DNA of 35,102 bases from Clostridiaceae bacterium (GCA_012521105.1 JAAYNA010000076.1:1-35102); one strand, 5' to 3'; numbered from the stretch's first letter, positions 16,107 to 26,284 are shown. Notes: a model not told the origin generated them from the sequence alone. Translations and numbers: made by a program.

Positions 16107-16934
16107 ATGCTATCAACCTATCATACCCACAGTGTCTTCTGTGATGGAGAAATGATGCCCGAAGACTATGTTGTGGCTGCCATAAAAAAAGGTTTTTCTG
16201 CCATAGGGTTTACATCCCATGCTCCTGTTTTATTTAACACAGACTGGACTATGAAACCCGAAAACCTATGCAAATATATTGACACCATAAAAGGGCTTCA
16301 GGAAAAATACAAAGAACAAATACAGATTTACACCGGTCTTGAAACCGATTTCTACCCAAACAGCAGGAACTTTGGAGATTATCCCGGCATCGACTACACA
16401 ATAGGTTCGGTGCATTTCATATATGACGAAAAAAATGACAGGTATTTGACTGTGGATGGCCCCGCCGGTGAATACAGGGATCTTCTGCATAATGTATTTA
16501 ATGATGATATAAGAGCATTCGTAGAAACGTATTTCGACCGGCTCGGTGAAATGATAAAAATGCAGCCTCCTGATATTGTGGGGCACCTTGATGTAATAAA
16601 GAAGAATAATACCAATAGCCTTTATTTTAACGAAACCGATAAATGGTACCGGAATAAGGTAGAAGAAATATTAAATATTATCAGTAAAACCAATGTAATT
16701 GTAGAAGTCAATACCGGGGGAATTTCCAGGGGATATACCAGTGAGGTATATCCTTCAGAATGGATTCTTAAACTTATCAGGGAAATGGATATTCCTGTAG
16801 TGTTAAATTCCGATGCACATCATCCCGACCTGATTGACTCATATTATACCGAGGCTGTTAAAATATTAAAGAATATTGGCTTTACCCACCAGCGTGTTCT
16901 TTATAACGGTCATTGGCAGAACGTGCTGTTATAG
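16107..16934 (+). CDS. hisJ: HisJ-type histidinol-phosphatase (PHP family)
   Basis: A 275-residue PHP phosphatase. YHTHSVFCDG gives the first two metal histidines (His6, His8). GFTSHAPV, TGLETDFYP, GSVHFIY, DIVGHLDVIKK and LNSDAHHPD supply the rest of the trinuclear metal site in the order seen in HisJ/HisK. The expected reaction is removal of phosphate from histidinol phosphate. No other histidine gene is nearby and it is co-transcribed with an acyl-CoA ligase, so a different phosphoester substrate is possible. ATG follows AAAGGTG. Confidence 0.82.
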   Translation: MLSTYHTHSVFCDGEMMPEDYVVAAIKKGFSAIGFTSHAPVLFNTDWTMKPENLCKYIDTIKGLQEKYKEQIQIYTGLETDFYPNSRNFGDYPGIDYTIGSVHFIYDEKNDRYLTVDGPAGEYRDLLHNVFNDDIRAFVETYFDRLGEMIKMQPPDIVGHLDVIKKNNTNSLYFNETDKWYRNKVEEILNIISKTNVIVEVNTGGISRGYTSEVYPSEWILKLIREMDIPVVLNSDAHHPDLIDSYYTEAVKILKNIGFTHQRVLYNGHWQNVLL

Positions 16935-16935
16935 G

Positions 16936-16963
16936 CGGGCGGACAGAGAGATCCGCCCGTTTA
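16936..16963. terminator. Terminator between the HisJ-like gene and the URO-D family gene
   Basis: An 8-bp stem CGGGCGGA / TCCGCCCG with an eight-base loop and T-rich tail on the plus strand. It lies between two convergent genes and directly abuts the stop codon of the minus-strand gene at 16970. Confidence 0.85.
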
Positions 16964-16969
16964 TTTGTA

Positions 16970-18064
16970 TTAATACCTGCCGTATTCATTTACCGCCCAA
17001 AGGAAAATTTTAATGTTCCCAAAGGATGTACCGGCTGCTATGCTGCCTGCGGTAGTTGCAACAAGTCCCCCATCTTCACCTGCTGCCTCAATATCCCTTT
17101 TGACTGTTTCTATAATTTCTTCGGCACTTCCATTTCGCAGTGTGAAGGGTGGCATTTGTCCGTGAATAACAGCTTTAGGCATAACTTTTCTTATTTCCGC
17201 CGGGTGTATTGTTGGGCCGAAATTTACATTATTAACACCCAGATCATTCAGGATGGGCATTAAATGCCCCATAGCACTGTCTGAATGTTGGTACCTGTAG
17301 TCTTCGGGACCTGGTGCAAACTCCCTGAATACCCTTTCAAGAAATGGTGCACAGAACTGTTCGTATTTATCAGGGGGGAATAAATAACAGTTGTCGTCTG
17401 TAATCCAGTAACCGGGCTTTAATTCAGAGTTTGTAGCTTTCAGCATAGCTTTATGGTATTCAACCATCTTTTCTGTTAAAATCTCAAAAAAAGCCTTCAT
17501 TACATCGGGTTCTTCCATAATGAAGATACATGTATTCTCGGTACCAATTATACTGGTCGCCATTGTTGCAGGGCCCCTGTGTCCCCTGCTGCCATAATCA
17601 AGTTTAATCCCTGCAGCCTTTTCCACACGTTCCTTCTCGGCATACCATTCTTCAGGAAAGGCCTCTTTTTCCATGTCAAGCTTTTCAGCTCTTTTTATTA
17701 ATTTTTTAACATCTTCAATATCCTCAACCGTCGATTCAAGCCATGGTGTTCCACCTTCACTGTATTCCCAGCGGGAACCCATTATAACTTCAAATCTGTT
17801 CGGTGAAGCCTTCATTTCTTCCTTCTCATCAAAATGACGCATTCCAATGGCTTTCTCCATTCTGTCGTTGCACAGCCTGTTCATCATCAGCCTGTATTCT
17901 CTGTCTTTGTAGTAGCGTATTGTCGACTCAACATTCATCTCTTCAAATAAAAAGTGATCATCAAAGGGTAGCTTTACCGGTACACGAGGCTTGTCAGTTG
18001 TAAATGGTTTAAAACATTTTTCATTTTCTGCCCAGAATTTTTTGTAATCCAGCTCATACATCAT
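16970..18064 (-). CDS. Uroporphyrinogen decarboxylase family protein
   Basis: A 364-residue protein of the URO-D superfamily, which includes HemE and the corrinoid methyltransferases MtaA/CmuA. Family features are the DYGSRGHRGPA segment, FIMEEPDVMKAFFEI, ITDDNCYLFPPDKYEQFCAPF, HSDSAMGHLMPIL and VIHGQMPPF. The HemE N-terminal arginine motif (ERPPVWMMRQ-like) is absent, so heme synthesis is unlikely. A clear HxC zinc site is also not visible. Such stand-alone proteins in Clostridia may act on methylated or O-demethylated substrates with a corrinoid protein, none of which is encoded nearby. Start: ATG-ATG after GGGGG. Its stop codon abuts the shared terminator. Confidence 0.82.
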   Translation of the reverse strand: MMYELDYKKFWAENEKCFKPFTTDKPRVPVKLPFDDHFLFEEMNVESTIRYYKDREYRLMMNRLCNDRMEKAIGMRHFDEKEEMKASPNRFEVIMGSRWEYSEGGTPWLESTVEDIEDVKKLIKRAEKLDMEKEAFPEEWYAEKERVEKAAGIKLDYGSRGHRGPATMATSIIGTENTCIFIMEEPDVMKAFFEILTEKMVEYHKAMLKATNSELKPGYWITDDNCYLFPPDKYEQFCAPFLERVFREFAPGPEDYRYQHSDSAMGHLMPILNDLGVNNVNFGPTIHPAEIRKVMPKAVIHGQMPPFTLRNGSAEEIIETVKRDIEAAGEDGGLVATTAGSIAAGTSFGNIKIFLWAVNEYGRY

Positions 18065-18133
18065 CCAATGATCCCCCTTAATTAATAAGCCACCGGAGCG
18101 TGTTTTTTAACGGTCAGTGGCATGTACTGTTAT

Positions 18134-18162
18134 AGTTAAAGGGCAGACAGAGTGGTCCGCCC
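18134..18162 (-). terminator. Terminator after leuS
   Basis: Minus strand GGGCGGAC, six-base loop, GTCTGCCC (one G-T pair), then TTTAACT. It begins right at the leuS stop codon. The T-run is short, so the call is moderate. It closely resembles the terminator at 16936-16963 in the core GGGCGGA. Confidence 0.7.
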
Positions 18163-20607
18163 TTATTTCCTTATTACTATATTGACAAGACGCTTTGGTA
18201 CTACGATTATCTTTACAATTTCCTTATCTTTAAGGTAAACAGCAGCCTTTTCATCTTTTAATGCCGCCTCTTCAACTGTTTTGTTATCTGCATCCTGAGG
18301 AACCTGTATCCTGTATTTAACCTGACCATTTATCTGGACAGCCATTTCAATAGTGTCCTTCACCAGGGCTTTCGGATCGTATGAAGGCCATTTCTGATTA
18401 AATATTGAATACGGGTACCCCATTTGTTCCCACATTTCTTCACAGAAATGCGGAGCAAAGGGTGATAAAAGAATCAATAAATCCCGAATAATACTCTCCA
18501 TCAATTCCCTGTTTTTTACTTCCAGGGCATCATATTTATAAAGAGCGTTTGTAAGCTCCATCAAACGGGCAATTGAAGTATTAAACTGGAATTTTTCTGC
18601 GTCCTCTGTAACGCCTTTTATTGCTGTGTTCTGTACAAAAATCAGTTCTTTTTCATCAGAACCAATGCTATCTGTAGTTTTTTCATCCTTATCATTGATA
18701 AACTTATCTACCAGTCTTTCCACACGGTTAACAAACCTTGCAATGGCTTTAATACCCTCATCGCTCCAGGGGCCTCCCTCTGTATACGCAAACCCAAAAG
18801 CAAGATAAAGCCTGAATACATCCGAACCATACTCTTTTATATAATCATCGGGTGAAATGGTATTCCCCCTGGATTTACTCATTTTGGCACCATCAGGGCC
18901 CAGAATGGTTCCCTGGTGTACAAGGGACTTGAAAGGTTCATCAAAATCCAGATATCCCATATCCCTTAATGCCTTTGTGAAAAACCGTGCGTAAAGCAGG
19001 TGCATGGCTGCATGTTCAGCACCACCCACATATTTATCAACGGGGAGAATTTTATTTATCCACTCCCTGTTAAATGCCTCTTTATCGTTACGGTTGTCCG
19101 GATACCTTAAGAAATACCAGGATGAGCAGACAAAAGTATCAAGTGTGTCCGGATCCCTTTTTGCAGGCTTTCCGCATTCAGGGCATGTGGTATTAATAAA
19201 TGATTCGCATTTCAATAATGGGGACTCACCATCGGGAGTAAACTCCACATCATAGGGCAGTTCTACAGGTAAATCCTCTTCGGGAACGGGTACGATTCCA
19301 CAACTTTCACAATGGATAACAGGAATAGGCGCACCCCAGTAACGCTGTCGTGAAACAAGCCAGTCCCTGAGGCGGTAGTTTACCTTCATTTCTCCCTTAT
19401 TCTCTTTTCCAAGTTTTTTAACTATTTCAATTCTAGCCTGTTCAGAGCTCATTCCTGAAAATTCCTGGCTGTCTACCAGCACCCCGTCTTCTACGAAGGG
19501 GAGTTCGTCAGGCGAACCATCTTTGCTTTTGATAACCCTGCGAATTGGAAGATTGAATTTACTTGCAAATTCGAAATCTCGCTCATCATGCCCGGGTACT
19601 GCCATAACACAGCCGGTACCATAGCCGGCCAGAACATAATCTGAAATCCAGATCGGAACTTTTTCCCCATTTACCGGGTTTATTGCATATCCCCCGGTGA
19701 AAACACCTGTCTTTTCCCTAGCAGTAGACATTCTTTCAATTTCGGTCTGCTTTTTTGCAAATTCCTTATATGCCTCAACCCGCTCCCGATACTCGTCTGT
19801 TGTAACCTCGTCGGTTAATTCACTTTCGGGCGCAAGTACCACATAGGTCACACCGTAAAGGGTATCAGCCCTTGTAGTAAATACCTTAAAAGTTCTGTCA
19901 CTTCCAAAAACTTTAAATTCTATTTCAGCCCCTTCCGAGCGGCCAATCCAGTTTGTTTGAATTTTTTTGGTCTTTTCGGGCCAGTCCAGTTCCGGAATGC
20001 AGTCAAGAAGCTCCTGTGCATAGGCAGTAATTTTAAAGAACCATTGGGTTAAATCCCTTTTAACAACTTCAGTATGACAGCGTTCGCATCCGCCATCTAC
20101 AACCTGTTCATTTGCCAGAACTGTTTTACAACTTGGGCACCAGTTTACCGGGGCATTTTTTCTGTATGCAAGACCATGTTCATACAGCTTTAAGAAAATC
20201 CATTGTGTCCATTTGTAGTATTCGGGTGCACATGTTATAACCTCATAATCCCAATCATATGTTGCTCCCATTTCCTTAAGCTGCATTTTCATTGTTTCTA
20301 TATTTTTATAGGTGGAATCCTTTGGATGTATACCTGTTTTAACTGCATAGTTTTCTGCAGGCAACCCAAAAGCATCAAAACCCATCGGATGGAATACATT
20401 ATAACCTTGAAGCCTCTTCATCCTGGCCCATGAGTCGGTCAGCCCGAAATTGTACCAGTGACCTACATGTAAGTTGGCTCCTGAAGGGTATGAAAACATC
20501 TCCAAGCAATACAGCTTTTTATCCAACTTCTCTTTATCAAATTTATAAAGCTGGGTCTCTTCCCATTTTTTTTGCCACTTTTTGTCTGTTTCAGCTGAAT
20601 ACGCCAT
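18163..20607 (-). CDS. leuS: Leucyl-tRNA synthetase
   Basis: An 814-residue class I aminoacyl-tRNA synthetase charging tRNA-Leu. The HIGH signature is HVGH (47-50) in [14 protein letters not shown], the zinc knuckle has [15 protein letters not shown], the CP1 editing domain includes [13 protein letters not shown] and [10 protein letters not shown], and the KMSKS loop is [11 protein letters not shown]. Length matches bacterial LeuRS. ATG follows AGGAGG. It is 68 bp downstream of rsfS and probably shares its promoter; no T-box leader is present in that short gap. Confidence 0.98.
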   Translation of the reverse strand: MAYSAETDKKWQKKWEETQLYKFDKEKLDKKLYCLEMFSYPSGANLHVGHWYNFGLTDSWARMKRLQGYNVFHPMGFDAFGLPAENYAVKTGIHPKDSTYKNIETMKMQLKEMGATYDWDYEVITCAPEYYKWTQWIFLKLYEHGLAYRKNAPVNWCPSCKTVLANEQVVDGGCERCHTEVVKRDLTQWFFKITAYAQELLDCIPELDWPEKTKKIQTNWIGRSEGAEIEFKVFGSDRTFKVFTTRADTLYGVTYVVLAPESELTDEVTTDEYRERVEAYKEFAKKQTEIERMSTAREKTGVFTGGYAINPVNGEKVPIWISDYVLAGYGTGCVMAVPGHDERDFEFASKFNLPIRRVIKSKDGSPDELPFVEDGVLVDSQEFSGMSSEQARIEIVKKLGKENKGEMKVNYRLRDWLVSRQRYWGAPIPVIHCESCGIVPVPEEDLPVELPYDVEFTPDGESPLLKCESFINTTCPECGKPAKRDPDTLDTFVCSSWYFLRYPDNRNDKEAFNREWINKILPVDKYVGGAEHAAMHLLYARFFTKALRDMGYLDFDEPFKSLVHQGTILGPDGAKMSKSRGNTISPDDYIKEYGSDVFRLYLAFGFAYTEGGPWSDEGIKAIARFVNRVERLVDKFINDKDEKTTDSIGSDEKELIFVQNTAIKGVTEDAEKFQFNTSIARLMELTNALYKYDALEVKNRELMESIIRDLLILLSPFAPHFCEEMWEQMGYPYSIFNQKWPSYDPKALVKDTIEMAVQINGQVKYRIQVPQDADNKTVEEAALKDEKAAVYLKDKEIVKIIVVPKRLVNIVIRK

Positions 20608-20675
20608 TTGATACGCCTCCTATTTATACACAGCGCTTCGGTACATAAGCAAACTAAAGCGCATAAACCTTCATT

Positions 20676-21026
20676 CTACTCCGCATTTTTTACCGGAACG
20701 GCTCTGCCATCCTGCCATAGTCGTTCGAGGTTATAAAATTCACGATCTTCTTCATGAAAAATATGAACAACAATATCACCGTAATCTATAAGAACCCATC
20801 TTGCACCATTATAGCCCTCGAGCCGAAGAGGTGCTACCCCTTTTTCCTTTAATTTAACCTCCACCTCATCTGCAAGGGTTTTTATATGGGTCGTGGATGT
20901 ACCGCTGCATATGATAAAATAAGTTGCAATTGTTGTCAATTCCTGAATATCGATAACCCTAATATCCCTGGCCTTCTTCTCCTCCAATGCAGCGACTATT
21001 TCATCATACATTTCACCAATCTCCAT
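20676..21026 (-). CDS. rsfS: Ribosome silencing factor RsfS
   Basis: 116 residues of the RsfS/Iojap family, which binds ribosomal protein L14 and blocks subunit joining in starved cells. VIDIQELTTIATYFIICSGTS, GYNGARWVLIDYGDIVVHIF and FYNLERLW are the family core, and the length is typical. The ATG lies 11 bases after GGAGG, slightly long. It shares an operon with leuS and has a good promoter at 21078-21106. Confidence 0.96.
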   Translation of the reverse strand: MEIGEMYDEIVAALEEKKARDIRVIDIQELTTIATYFIICSGTSTTHIKTLADEVEVKLKEKGVAPLRLEGYNGARWVLIDYGDIVVHIFHEEDREFYNLERLWQDGRAVPVKNAE

Positions 21027-21077
21027 TAATTTTATAACCTCCTGTCACCATTCTTTCATTCACGCTTTTATGTCTTT

Positions 21078-21106
21078 ATGATACCCTTAATAGAAAATGC
21101 TTTCAA
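21078..21106 (-). promoter_or_regulatory. Promoter of rsfS-leuS
   Basis: Minus strand TTGAAA (21101-21106), 17-nt spacer, TATCAT (21078-21083), about 52 bp before the rsfS ATG. Confidence 0.7.
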
Positions 21107-21136
21107 GGGATTTTTTATAGCTGATAACACTGCTAA

Positions 21137-23380
21137 TCAACTAAGTATATAATAGTCTTCGGGCATGTTATTCAAATACTCAGGAAGCTTATCCAGCGTA
21201 TATATGCAAAGCCTGTGCAATGCCCTGCTGCACACTGTATAAAACAGGTTTTCTTCCTCTTTTCCGGTATAGGGATTATCCAGATTCAATACAAAAACCA
21301 CATCAAACTCCAATCCCTTTGACAGGTATGATGGCATTACTGTTATGCCACGCGGGAAAGATGTTTCAGACTTAACAACCAGATTGCAAGCAATGGATTT
21401 AGATAAACATCTGTATATCATTTCTGCTTCCTTACTGTTCCTGGCAATTACAGCTACCGACCTGTAACCTTCGGCAATCATACCATCAATATCTTTTTTT
21501 ATACCATTAATACAATCATCCACAGATTGTATTACCCGAACCAACGGTAATTTCCCGGTTCTGTTTATTAATTCGCTGCCTGTTTCAATGCCTGTAATAT
21601 AATTTACAAACCTTGTAATTTCACGTGTAGAGCGGTAACTTCTGCTTAGTTTTATATGAGATACACTCTGAGTTTTGAAGATATCTGCCAAAGCTTCGGT
21701 GTTTCCAATATTGGCATATGGGTTCAGGCTTTGATTCAAATCGCCCACTACAGTAAAATTACTGGACGGGAATAATTCATGTATAATTTTCATCTGGAGC
21801 GGCGTATAATCCTGAGCTTCGTCCACAACAACATGACGAATATTGTCTTTCTGGGGTATTCCGTATAATTTGCCCTTTAAATACAGTATCGGCGCAAGAT
21901 CTTCATAAAGGATAATCCCCTGTTCTAATTGCTCCAAAGTAAACTTCGACACATCGGAAAGCTCTTCATCTAACATATATGATCCGTCAAACATTTTCCT
22001 GTAGACATCAATAACAGAGATTTTCCCAATAAGCCGTGCCTTTTCACGCAGAGGCTTAAACTGCTTTAAAACAGTCTTAATCGCAATTCTTCTTTTTTCA
22101 TAAGACCTTAAGTCTGCCATTGTCGGGTCTTTTTTCAGTTTTTCATACAATTTACTAATTTGCTTATATTCCTGCTGTTTTATAAGATACAGAACACGGT
22201 TTCTGATTTTTTTCAGCCTTGGTACCATTGGCAGATAGGTGTATTCTCTTTGGAAAAGTGCTCTTTGCTCTTCTCCTGTTATGATCACGTTATTGTTTAC
22301 TTCAATGTCTTCAAATTCCCAAGGTTTTTTATACAGATGCTTTGTATACTCTTCCAGTTTCTTTAAAAACCATATTGATGATTTATACCCGATGGACTTC
22401 AGCCTGATGTTATATTCTTCACTGTTTTTTGCAGTTAGAATATACTCCATCTGCTCATTTAAATCAGTTATCAGCAGACTGGTTTTAAGGAAGCCTTTTG
22501 CAAACGCCATGAAAGTTGTTTGTCTGACATTTTCCTCACCCAGTTCAGGTAAAACTTCCGAAATATAATCATTGAACATGTCATTGGGCGAAAGTATAAC
22601 CACGCTGTCGTTAGAAATGGTGTTTCTGTAGCGGTACAGAAGAAAGGCTACACGGTGAAGGGCTATGGATGTTTTTCCGCTGCCTGCAGGTCCTTCCACT
22701 ATCAGCAACTTATGTCCTTCGTCCCGGATAGCCTTGTTTTGTTCCCGCTGTATGCTGGTAACAATGGTTTTCATTTTCTCATCCTTACTTTGTCCCAGCA
22801 CTTCCTGCAGTATATCATCATCAATTTTTACATCCGAGTCAAACATATATTTTATCTTGCCATTTTCTATTTTAAACTGCCTTTTTAAAACCAGTTCCCC
22901 TTTAATGTAGCCCGAAGGTGTATCAAACCCGGCCCTGCCCGTATCATAATCATAAAACATGCCTGATATCGGGGCTCTCCAATCGTATACAAAAATTTCA
23001 AGGGTTTCTTCATTCTGAACCATTGAAATTCCAATATATATCTGTTCGGGGGCGCGTTCTCCGTCTTCTAAAAAATCTATTCTTGCAAAGTAAGGACTAT
23101 TTTGCATTTTTCGAAGCTGAACTATTCTCTCTGCAGCACTTTTGTATGTTGTTTCAAGATTTCTCATTTCATCAAGATAAAGTTTGGCCTGAACAAGCTG
23201 ATCCATGTCCTGCAGGTCATTTGGTGCGTTCTCTACCTCTTCCCACATATTTTTATATGTCTTACGGATATTATTGACAAAAGACTTTTCTATCGCATGC
23301 ATTTGCTGCAATTGCCGTTCTATTTCATAAAGGGTTCTGTTTAACCGTTTTTCCTCATAAGCCCTTTCTCTGTCCTGCAT
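21137..23380 (-). CDS. helD: HelD-like superfamily 1 helicase (RNA polymerase recycling motor)
   Basis: A 747-residue UvrD/Rep-like ATPase. The N terminus (1-95) is a long coiled coil as in HelD, which enters the RNA polymerase secondary channel. The characteristic linker FARIDFLEDGE and IGISMVQNEE then VYDWRAPISGMFYDYD follow. The Q motif is TSIQREQNKAIR (208-219), Walker A is GPAGSGKT (230-237), Walker B is VVDEAQDYTPLQ, then GDLNQS, LSRSYRST and a C-terminal motif GITVMPSYLSKGLEFDVV (motif V). Known HelD proteins free RNA polymerase stalled on DNA. ATG follows CGGAGGG. It stands alone, 89 bp after the HEAT-like gene. Confidence 0.93.
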   Translation of the reverse strand: MQDRERAYEEKRLNRTLYEIERQLQQMHAIEKSFVNNIRKTYKNMWEEVENAPNDLQDMDQLVQAKLYLDEMRNLETTYKSAAERIVQLRKMQNSPYFARIDFLEDGERAPEQIYIGISMVQNEETLEIFVYDWRAPISGMFYDYDTGRAGFDTPSGYIKGELVLKRQFKIENGKIKYMFDSDVKIDDDILQEVLGQSKDEKMKTIVTSIQREQNKAIRDEGHKLLIVEGPAGSGKTSIALHRVAFLLYRYRNTISNDSVVILSPNDMFNDYISEVLPELGEENVRQTTFMAFAKGFLKTSLLITDLNEQMEYILTAKNSEEYNIRLKSIGYKSSIWFLKKLEEYTKHLYKKPWEFEDIEVNNNVIITGEEQRALFQREYTYLPMVPRLKKIRNRVLYLIKQQEYKQISKLYEKLKKDPTMADLRSYEKRRIAIKTVLKQFKPLREKARLIGKISVIDVYRKMFDGSYMLDEELSDVSKFTLEQLEQGIILYEDLAPILYLKGKLYGIPQKDNIRHVVVDEAQDYTPLQMKIIHELFPSSNFTVVGDLNQSLNPYANIGNTEALADIFKTQSVSHIKLSRSYRSTREITRFVNYITGIETGSELINRTGKLPLVRVIQSVDDCINGIKKDIDGMIAEGYRSVAVIARNSKEAEMIYRCLSKSIACNLVVKSETSFPRGITVMPSYLSKGLEFDVVFVLNLDNPYTGKEEENLFYTVCSRALHRLCIYTLDKLPEYLNNMPEDYYILS

Positions 23381-23469
23381 ACTTTCCCTCCGGATACCTA
23401 ATTTTCAGTCTTTATGGTTTTCTTTTAATTATATGCTAATAAGTTTAGTTTACTCTGAATAAACCAATG

Positions 23470-24333
23470 TTAGAAAGTTCTAATGAATTCTTCAGTTCTT
23501 CCCCCCAGGTTTTGTATGGTACCAACTATTTCATAAAATAAAGTTCTTTCTATATTGGTGTTTCTTTCCAAATATCCTCTCAACATGGGAATAGCCCTTC
23601 CATCATTATATGCGTTCAGACAAATAACAGCCGGCATTTTATCTTCCATTGTCCTGAAAGCCAGCCTAAGCTTACTATATATTCTGTCATCCTTGAAGCT
23701 TGAACCAACAGTTGCCAGCACGTATAACAGCATTTTTTCCACGTTTCCCATGTCTTTTCCCTCAAGGGTTTCAAGTATTGGCTCAATAGTGCAGACACCC
23801 GCATTCTTTAATGCTTCTTCGACATGATCCAATTCATAGCCTTTTTCGTTCATTTTATATGCCAAATCAATCAACGGCCAGACAGAACCTGCCGGCCCAA
23901 GTTTCCCCAGAGCTGATACAGCTGCAATAAAAACAACATCCGTATTTTGATTTATAAGACGGGAATTAACAAGCTCTGCAAGAGTGGAAACAGCCTTATC
24001 ATTAAAACTTCTAAGTTTTTCAGTTAAAATACAAGGTATCTCCTCGTCTGTATTCTCTGCCATGTATAAGAACAGATCATAGACATCTTGAAACTCTTCC
24101 ATATCATTAATTAATTTTGAAGGCGTTAAATTATTCAGTGCTTCAATAGGAGTGTTCGCCCATTTTAACATTACTTTTTCTTTTTCGTCCTGGTATTGCT
24201 TCAACTGCCTGTATAACTCGATTTCCTGTTTTTCAACCGATAGATTTTCCATTTCAGTAGTTATATTATTTTCAAAATGGTTTCTGATTGCCATACAATA
24301 GCTGTCAGCCAGCAATTCCTTCAGATTATGCAT
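23470..24333 (-). CDS. HEAT-like repeat protein of unknown function
   Basis: About 287 residues, all predicted helical. The segments AAVSALGKLGPAGSVWPLID, DHVEEALKNAGVCTIEPILE and NDGRAIPMLRGYLERN have the short paired-helix pattern of HEAT-like repeats. No catalytic motif, signal or membrane segment is visible. The ATG at 24333 is best spaced from GGAGGG; an adjacent ATG at 24336 is equally possible, while the ATG at 24354 precedes the site. Probably a protein-protein scaffold. It precedes helD in the same direction, but a functional link is not shown. Confidence 0.7.
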   Translation of the reverse strand: MHNLKELLADSYCMAIRNHFENNITTEMENLSVEKQEIELYRQLKQYQDEKEKVMLKWANTPIEALNNLTPSKLINDMEEFQDVYDLFLYMAENTDEEIPCILTEKLRSFNDKAVSTLAELVNSRLINQNTDVVFIAAVSALGKLGPAGSVWPLIDLAYKMNEKGYELDHVEEALKNAGVCTIEPILETLEGKDMGNVEKMLLYVLATVGSSFKDDRIYSKLRLAFRTMEDKMPAVICLNAYNDGRAIPMLRGYLERNTNIERTLFYEIVGTIQNLGGRTEEFIRTF

Positions 24334-24471
24334 CATATACCCTCCGCTTAACATTTAAAGTATTGCGTTACAGTTGCGGGTGACAAATACATTCGCCTAT
24401 TGGATAATAAAAGGATTATACCAAAATTACATACCATTTACAAGAAAGGGGTATTGTTCGCCGGCTTAAGA

Positions 24472-25431
24472 TTACTCAACGGGTGTTTGGGTTAATTGGG
24501 CTTCTCTCCCTTTCACGAGAAGCACTGCAACAATAGATAAACACAGAATAATTGTAACAGAAAGTCCCCCCTCAAGGCCGAATGCACCGCCATTGAGCAG
24601 CTTCCCTTCACTTGTGGGAACAAAGGAAAACAGTGATACAATTGTGTCCATACCACTCACTTTTATTCCGAAAATGTTTCCCTGTGCAAAATTCCACATA
24701 GTATGTATGGCGCAGATACCCCATATGTTATTTGTTTTTAATACGTACAATGATGCAAACACCCCAAATAACGTCAGGTTTATAATAGCAAAAACTGTTA
24801 TACCTTTATTTAAAATATGCAATAGCGAAAATAGGATTGAATTGGAAAATACAGCTAAAACAACAGAATTTCTGCTGGCAATTGATATCATTAAATAACC
24901 CCTTAACAATACTTCTTCACCCATTCCCTGAATAATAAACCCGACTAAAAAAGCAAAAAGCAGAGCCAACCCGTTTCCTAGAGTATAACCGTTATATTTC
25001 AAAGTACCTCCTGCCCAGCAAACTAAAACACTGGCACCGAACATTAAAAAACCTATTACAAGCCCAAGTGCATAGTCCAAAAACATATTTTCCCTGGTAA
25101 ACCCCATTGAATACAGGCTGCGTTTTTCTATGAACCTGCAATACAGTATTGCAATTATTGTCATAATTAAGGTACTGAAAAGCATAAGCAAAACAGACTC
25201 CTTATTCATTAGCATCCTGGGGACAGCAGGGTAACTCACCGGCACTTCACCTTTCATAGCTGCTGTAATACCTGCAAATATATTATAAACAGCAAGAGGA
25301 ACTGCCTGCACCATTGATATAACAATAGAAATACCAACAAAAATAAGCAGCTGAAGTGGAAAAGCAGGCTTGAATTCAGCTTTTTTTGCCTCTTCAATAA
25401 TGGGCGGATGGTTTTTAAATACATTAAACAT
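24472..25431 (-). CDS. CPBP family intramembrane glutamic endopeptidase
   Basis: A 319-residue membrane protein with about eight hydrophobic segments. The CAAX-protease/Abi signature is present: the EExxxR motif GMGEEVLLRG (Glu172, Glu173, Arg177), FSLLH (His205) and HTMWNF further on. These residues form the active site of Rce1-type proteases. In bacteria such proteins serve in bacteriocin immunity or membrane signalling; the target here is unknown. ATG follows TAGGAGG. Upstream lies a 250-bp AT-rich gap shared with the divergent VOC gene, with no clear control sites beyond its ribosome binding sites. Confidence 0.9.
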   Translation of the reverse strand: MFNVFKNHPPIIEEAKKAEFKPAFPLQLLIFVGISIVISMVQAVPLAVYNIFAGITAAMKGEVPVSYPAVPRMLMNKESVLLMLFSTLIMTIIAILYCRFIEKRSLYSMGFTRENMFLDYALGLVIGFLMFGASVLVCWAGGTLKYNGYTLGNGLALLFAFLVGFIIQGMGEEVLLRGYLMISIASRNSVVLAVFSNSILFSLLHILNKGITVFAIINLTLFGVFASLYVLKTNNIWGICAIHTMWNFAQGNIFGIKVSGMDTIVSLFSFVPTSEGKLLNGGAFGLEGGLSVTIILCLSIVAVLLVKGREAQLTQTPVE

Positions 25432-25682
25432 AAGGACAACCTCCTAATCTTATTTTGCTTAAATTCTAATTGTTTATATCATACTAACATAAATTTACAT
25501 AAAGTTAAATATTGTACTTGCATGTATTTATGATTTAATACGGTATTTATTTGCAATTTGTTTGTTTCGGCCCAGGAATAAAATAAAGACCTTTTTGTAT
25601 CCAGGTTTTTTTTTACACTGTTTAGTGGTAAAATATATTTATCTGGCTCAAATAAAAATAATTATTCCTGGAGGTTTTATTT

Positions 25683-26060
25683 ATGAAATTTACATTCAAT
25701 CACAACAATATCAATGTTCTAGATCTGGAAAAAAGTATCAGGTTTTATGAAGAAAACCTTGGATTAAAGGAAACACGAAGAGTTGAACCCGATCATGGAG
25801 AATTTATCCTGGTTTTTCTAGGCGACGGTGTCACAAGTCACCGGCTTGAGTTAACATATCTGCGCGACCAAAAGGAACCTTATAATCTGGGTGATAATGA
25901 ATTTCATCTTGCCTTTGAAGTTGACGACTTTCAGGCTGCTTATGAGCTTCATAAAAAGAATGGCGTCATTTGCTATGAAAATAAAGCCATGGGAATATAT
26001 TTTATAAATGACCCCGATGGATACTGGATTGAGATAATACCAAAAAAAGACAGAGAGTAA
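25683..26060 (+). CDS. VOC family protein (glyoxalase I-like)
   Basis: A 125-residue vicinal-oxygen-chelate protein with two beta-alpha-beta-beta-beta modules. The candidate metal ligands sit at the positions used by glyoxalase I: His7, Glu56 (HRLELTYL), His75 (FHLAFEVDD) and Glu117 (GYWIEIIP). Length and the ending DPDGYWIEII match lactoylglutathione lyase relatives, so it may detoxify methylglyoxal. Related isomerases and dioxygenases share the fold. ATG follows CCTGGAGG. It is a single gene. Confidence 0.85.
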   Translation: MKFTFNHNNINVLDLEKSIRFYEENLGLKETRRVEPDHGEFILVFLGDGVTSHRLELTYLRDQKEPYNLGDNEFHLAFEVDDFQAAYELHKKNGVICYENKAMGIYFINDPDGYWIEIIPKKDRE

Positions 26061-26113
26061 ACTGTTGCCAGTGCTCAGGTAGTATTAAGGAAAGTTCTTT
26101 TGGAATAAAAGCA

Positions 26114-26135
26114 GCCCCGCTTTTATTAGCGGGGC
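26114..26135. terminator. Hairpin terminator between VOC and the small membrane gene
   Basis: An 8-bp GC-rich stem GCCCCGCT / AGCGGGGC with a six-base loop. On the minus strand it is followed by TGCTTTTATT and on the plus strand only by ATTAAC. Placed between convergent genes, it fits the minus strand best and probably serves both. Confidence 0.7.
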
Positions 26136-26167
26136 ATTAACATCTGCATAATTCAAAACTAGCATTT

Positions 26168-26284
26168 TCAAATGTATCTGCCCTTAGGACTGAAGATATC
26201 GGGGCAGAAAATTATTATCAATAGAACAATTATAATAATCCATTCCCAGCCTCCAAAAAACCCTTTATCGCAATAATCGCTCAT
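26168..26284 (-). CDS. 38-residue small membrane protein (YjcZ-like)
   Basis: An ORF too short for usual cut-offs, with ATG six bases after GAGGTG. The product begins MSDYCDKGFFGGWEW, then has one strongly hydrophobic helix rich in Ile, and ends in FSPKGRYI. The Gly-Gly followed by a single Ile-rich helix resembles the tiny YjcZ/sporulation membrane proteins common in spore-formers. It starts 48 bp after glgA, so it may be the tail of that transcript, and a hairpin terminator lies downstream. Function unknown. Its ribosome binding site can pair with the upstream TATGCGAAG (see findings). Confidence 0.7.
   Translation of the reverse strand: MSDYCDKGFFGGWEWIIIIVLLIIIFCPDIFSPKGRYI

Noticed and set aside
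16936-18162. Similar GGGCGGA hairpins on either side of the URO-D gene as ends of a mobile unit
   Set aside because: Both are simply terminators adjoining stop codons; outside the stems the flanks differ and no target duplication is seen.
20608-20675. T-box leader before leuS
   Set aside because: The 68-bp gap to rsfS is too short for a T-box and contains no T-box consensus.
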